Shown here: piece by piece, positions 62,312 to 64,000 of the stretch
Layout of the letters: every line of letters starts with the position of its first letter
Position numbering within the stretch: position 1 is the stretch's first letter
Origin: G963422445 sp963422445
GTDB taxonomy: Bacteria; Pseudomonadota; Alphaproteobacteria; Thalassobaculales; Thalassobaculaceae
Direction: 5' to 3'
DNA length: 64,000 nucleotides
NCBI GenBank assembly: GCA_963422445.2
Contig: OY729512.2
Location: 3,720,001-3,784,000, forward strand
Translations under genes and position numbers: made by a program
Notes under the pieces: generated by a model
The model's database searches: none
Told to the model about the DNA's origin: nothing
The model's input: the letters and a program-made list of their open reading frames with translations, nothing else

Positions 62312-64000
62312 TCAGTTGGCGCGGGTTCTCAGATGTCCTGGAAGATGTCCGATCAGCACCGTCTTCGAAACGTCATCCCAAGTAAAATATAGCCGGAAAC
62401 AGCGCTGCGGATTGCGGCCGCGCGTCCGGTTCTTGAGATGCCGGTCCAGCGTCAGTTTGCGCCCATTCCATTCGATGTCATAGGAATCTCGGGCCATGCC
62501 CATGCTCGACTCTGAAGCGGATTGCGTATCGTCGAGAAACAGGTTCTGGATCGCCGACATGTACGTTTCACGGATCCCCGGGTCGTCCCCGTCGCGCATG
62601 CGCATCGGCCAGTAATATATGCCGAGGACAGCCACGGTTCTGTAGACAAGTTCGATGTTCTCGAACTGCGCATCTTCAAGCGCGCGCAATGCTCTTGAAT
62701 GAAACGTGATTCGTTTTTCGAAGTGTTCGGCCGCCCACTCGGGCAGCTTCGCATAAATCGGATTTTTCGGCAGGACACACATGATGCCGTTGGCTGCCGG
62801 CGAGCTCTTGTCCGGTAGCATCTCGGATCCGGCAGCGTCCGGCAATCCGTTCAGCCGCCGGAGTTCGCCCCTGGTTTTCGACAATTCGTCATTGAGGAGC
62901 TTCCTGTCAGCATCGAACTGCTCGCGCGCGCGTCGCAGATCATCAATCGCAGCGTCTCGCTGCAACATAACCACCTTGAGTTCGGCCTTCGTCTTGTCAA
63001 GGTTTTCTCGCGCCAGTTCCAGTTCATCGATACCGTCACTTCCAGGCCCGTTTCCGGCCCCCGGGTGCGGGGCAAGTTTATACCAGTGCGCAGTTATGGC
63101 CTGTAATCGGAGAATATCCTCGTCAAGATCACCCATGTTCATAAACGGTTGAATCTGTGTACCGATTGAAGATAAGGCGTCATGGAGTTGTTCTATTTCC
63201 AGTGGGCGGTTGATGTCGGACATGGCCACCGTCAATCCGGTATAGTTCTCCGGGCTAGGATCTTTGGCGTAGAGTGCCGCGGCATCTCGGACCGCGCTCT
63301 GGAATCGTTCTGTCCAAGTGGCGATGTTCTCGATAATTTTCACTTGTTCCAGACAGCTTGTCGTCAGGCTTCCCGGAAATGTCCGTGGATACTGGATGTT
63401 TGAAATGAATTCTCGAAAATATTCATCGATCTGCTCTTTTTTATCATCCGAAACCTGTTCGGAAATACTATCAAGCGCATGGACAAGCGGCACAATAATG
63501 TCCGACATTTTCTGCCGAATTTCAGCGATCATTATCGCGCTGGAGATAGTTTCCGATAATTGCTCGAGCATTTGGATTTCGAGGTACTGCTCAATAGGTC
63601 CTTCATACGGAAGATCGCTTGGAGAGCTCAGTGCCGAGATTTTTACTTGAAGATTCGACAGGAAGGAATCAGCCTTCTCTTTGACCCGGTTCAATTCCTT
63701 GTATGAAGCCGAAATCAGGCTTGTGAGATTTGACCCCACCGGTATCGCTCCAAGCCTGGCGATCAGGTGACGGCCTTGCCAGTGGTCAGTCATACAATCA
63801 AGTGTTTTGACCCAACGCCGGACCGACGAGTCGATATCGGAATTATCGAGCCAGCTCAATTCAACCATGTGGTGAAAATTCAGGATCCAGCAAACTTCCG
63901 ACACATTTCGCCCGGAAATGTCCGCCATGATCTCGCAGCCGTTTGGCCTTCGCAACCAATCATTATCGGAGAACTCCGTATCGTCAGAACTGGCGAGCGG
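62312..64000 (-). CDS. Large coiled-coil protein of unknown function, N-terminus beyond window
   Basis: At least 562 residues are visible and the frame is open to the window edge, so the gene may begin further upstream; the first in-window candidates are TTG 63955 and ATG 63928 (MADISGRNVSEV). The N-terminal half is helical with acidic stretches. A coiled coil runs through ELELARENLDKTKAELKVVM and RRAREQFDADRKLLNDELSK (about residues 310-365 from TTG 63955). A Pro/Gly linker and a distinct C-terminal domain follow: LEDAQFENIELVYRTVAVLG and, at the end, RCFRLYFTWDDVSKTVLIGHL. That last strand pattern recalls the RelE/HigB-like fold, but this is only a resemblance. No family is named. Confidence 0.7.
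   Translation of the reverse strand, partial: PLASSDDTEFSDNDWLRRPNGCEIMADISGRNVSEVCWILNFHHMVELSWLDNSDIDSSVRRWVKTLDCMTDHWQGRHLIARLGAIPVGSNLTSLISASYKELNRVKEKADSFLSNLQVKISALSSPSDLPYEGPIEQYLEIQMLEQLSETISSAIMIAEIRQKMSDIIVPLVHALDSISEQVSDDKKEQIDEYFREFISNIQYPRTFPGSLTTSCLEQVKIIENIATWTERFQSAVRDAAALYAKDPSPENYTGLTVAMSDINRPLEIEQLHDALSSIGTQIQPFMNMGDLDEDILRLQAITAHWYKLAPHPGAGNGPGSDGIDELELARENLDKTKAELKVVMLQRDAAIDDLRRAREQFDADRKLLNDELSKTRGELRRLNGLPDAAGSEMLPDKSSPAANGIMCVLPKNPIYAKLPEWAAEHFEKRITFHSRALRALEDAQFENIELVYRTVAVLGIYYWPMRMRDGDDPGIRETYMSAIQNLFLDDTQSASESSMGMARDSYDIEWNGRKLTLDRHLKNRTRGRNPQRCFRLYFTWDDVSKTVLIGHLPGHLRTRAN

Overview
This window reads as a GC-rich chromosome segment from an alphaproteobacterium, probably Rhodospirillales-like. 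Three things suggest this. It has a clustered pyruvate dehydrogenase operon (pdhA, pdhB, pdhC, lpd) followed by lipA and a RatA/COQ10 gene. It has an FtsB-like gene near that operon. Its other conserved genes (class III alcohol dehydrogenase, a liv-type ABC transporter, hspQ, a multi-gene Mrp/Mnh antiporter cluster) are typical of that class. No rRNA gene, complete tRNA gene or CRISPR array was seen.

Layout. 1-8.3 kb is accessory DNA: an IS630, two decayed IS1634-type elements, a broken HigB toxin, a cupin, an orphan phosphorothioate-recognising (SBD-HNH) restriction endonuclease, and a lipoprotein gene preceded by an inverted repeat and a run of 23 G. 8.3-14.7 kb holds a sugar isomerase, hspQ, a D-aminoacylase-type amidohydrolase, ftsB, an LvaB/LvaA-like pair and a frameshifted amidohydrolase. 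A broken IS630 follows. 16.2-22.9 kb is the intact pyruvate dehydrogenase and lipoate block, ending in a tRNA-fMet 3' fragment and a strong terminator. 23-28 kb is a nest of IS remnants. 28.1-35.4 kb carries a CoxG-like protein, frmA, a complete liv operon and a RidA protein. 35.4-51.8 kb is again IS-rich: four copies of one IS4/IS5-superfamily element plus IS1595, IS1380, IS630 and IS5. Between them sit an LvaC-like acyl-CoA dehydrogenase, a frameshifted aminotransferase and a decayed surface-glycan locus. 51.8-59.3 kb is a ten-gene Mrp-like antiporter operon with three D-type subunits. The window ends with a PEP mutase/isocitrate lyase family enzyme, a luciferase-like flavin oxidoreductase and a large partial coiled-coil protein of unknown role.

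How genes work together. PdhABC, Lpd and LipA form one module: the E1-E2-E3 complex and the enzyme that makes its lipoyl cofactor. LivKGFHM is a complete amino-acid or amide importer. The LvaA/LvaB-like pair (12.1-13.6 kb) and the ACAD10/11-like dehydrogenase (37.0-38.2 kb) may together catabolise 4-hydroxyacyl-CoA, although they are 23 kb apart.

A strong pattern is that the single-copy core genes are intact, whereas almost every mobile gene and several accessory genes carry indels (often in G runs) or nonsense changes. This looks like recent IS proliferation and decay, but uncorrected homopolymer errors cannot be excluded from sequence alone. The best candidates for unusual biology are the 5.2-5.45 kb inverted-repeat/poly-G region, the tRNA-fMet att-like scar, the three-D Mrp operon, the split Lva-like pathway and the terminal coiled-coil protein.
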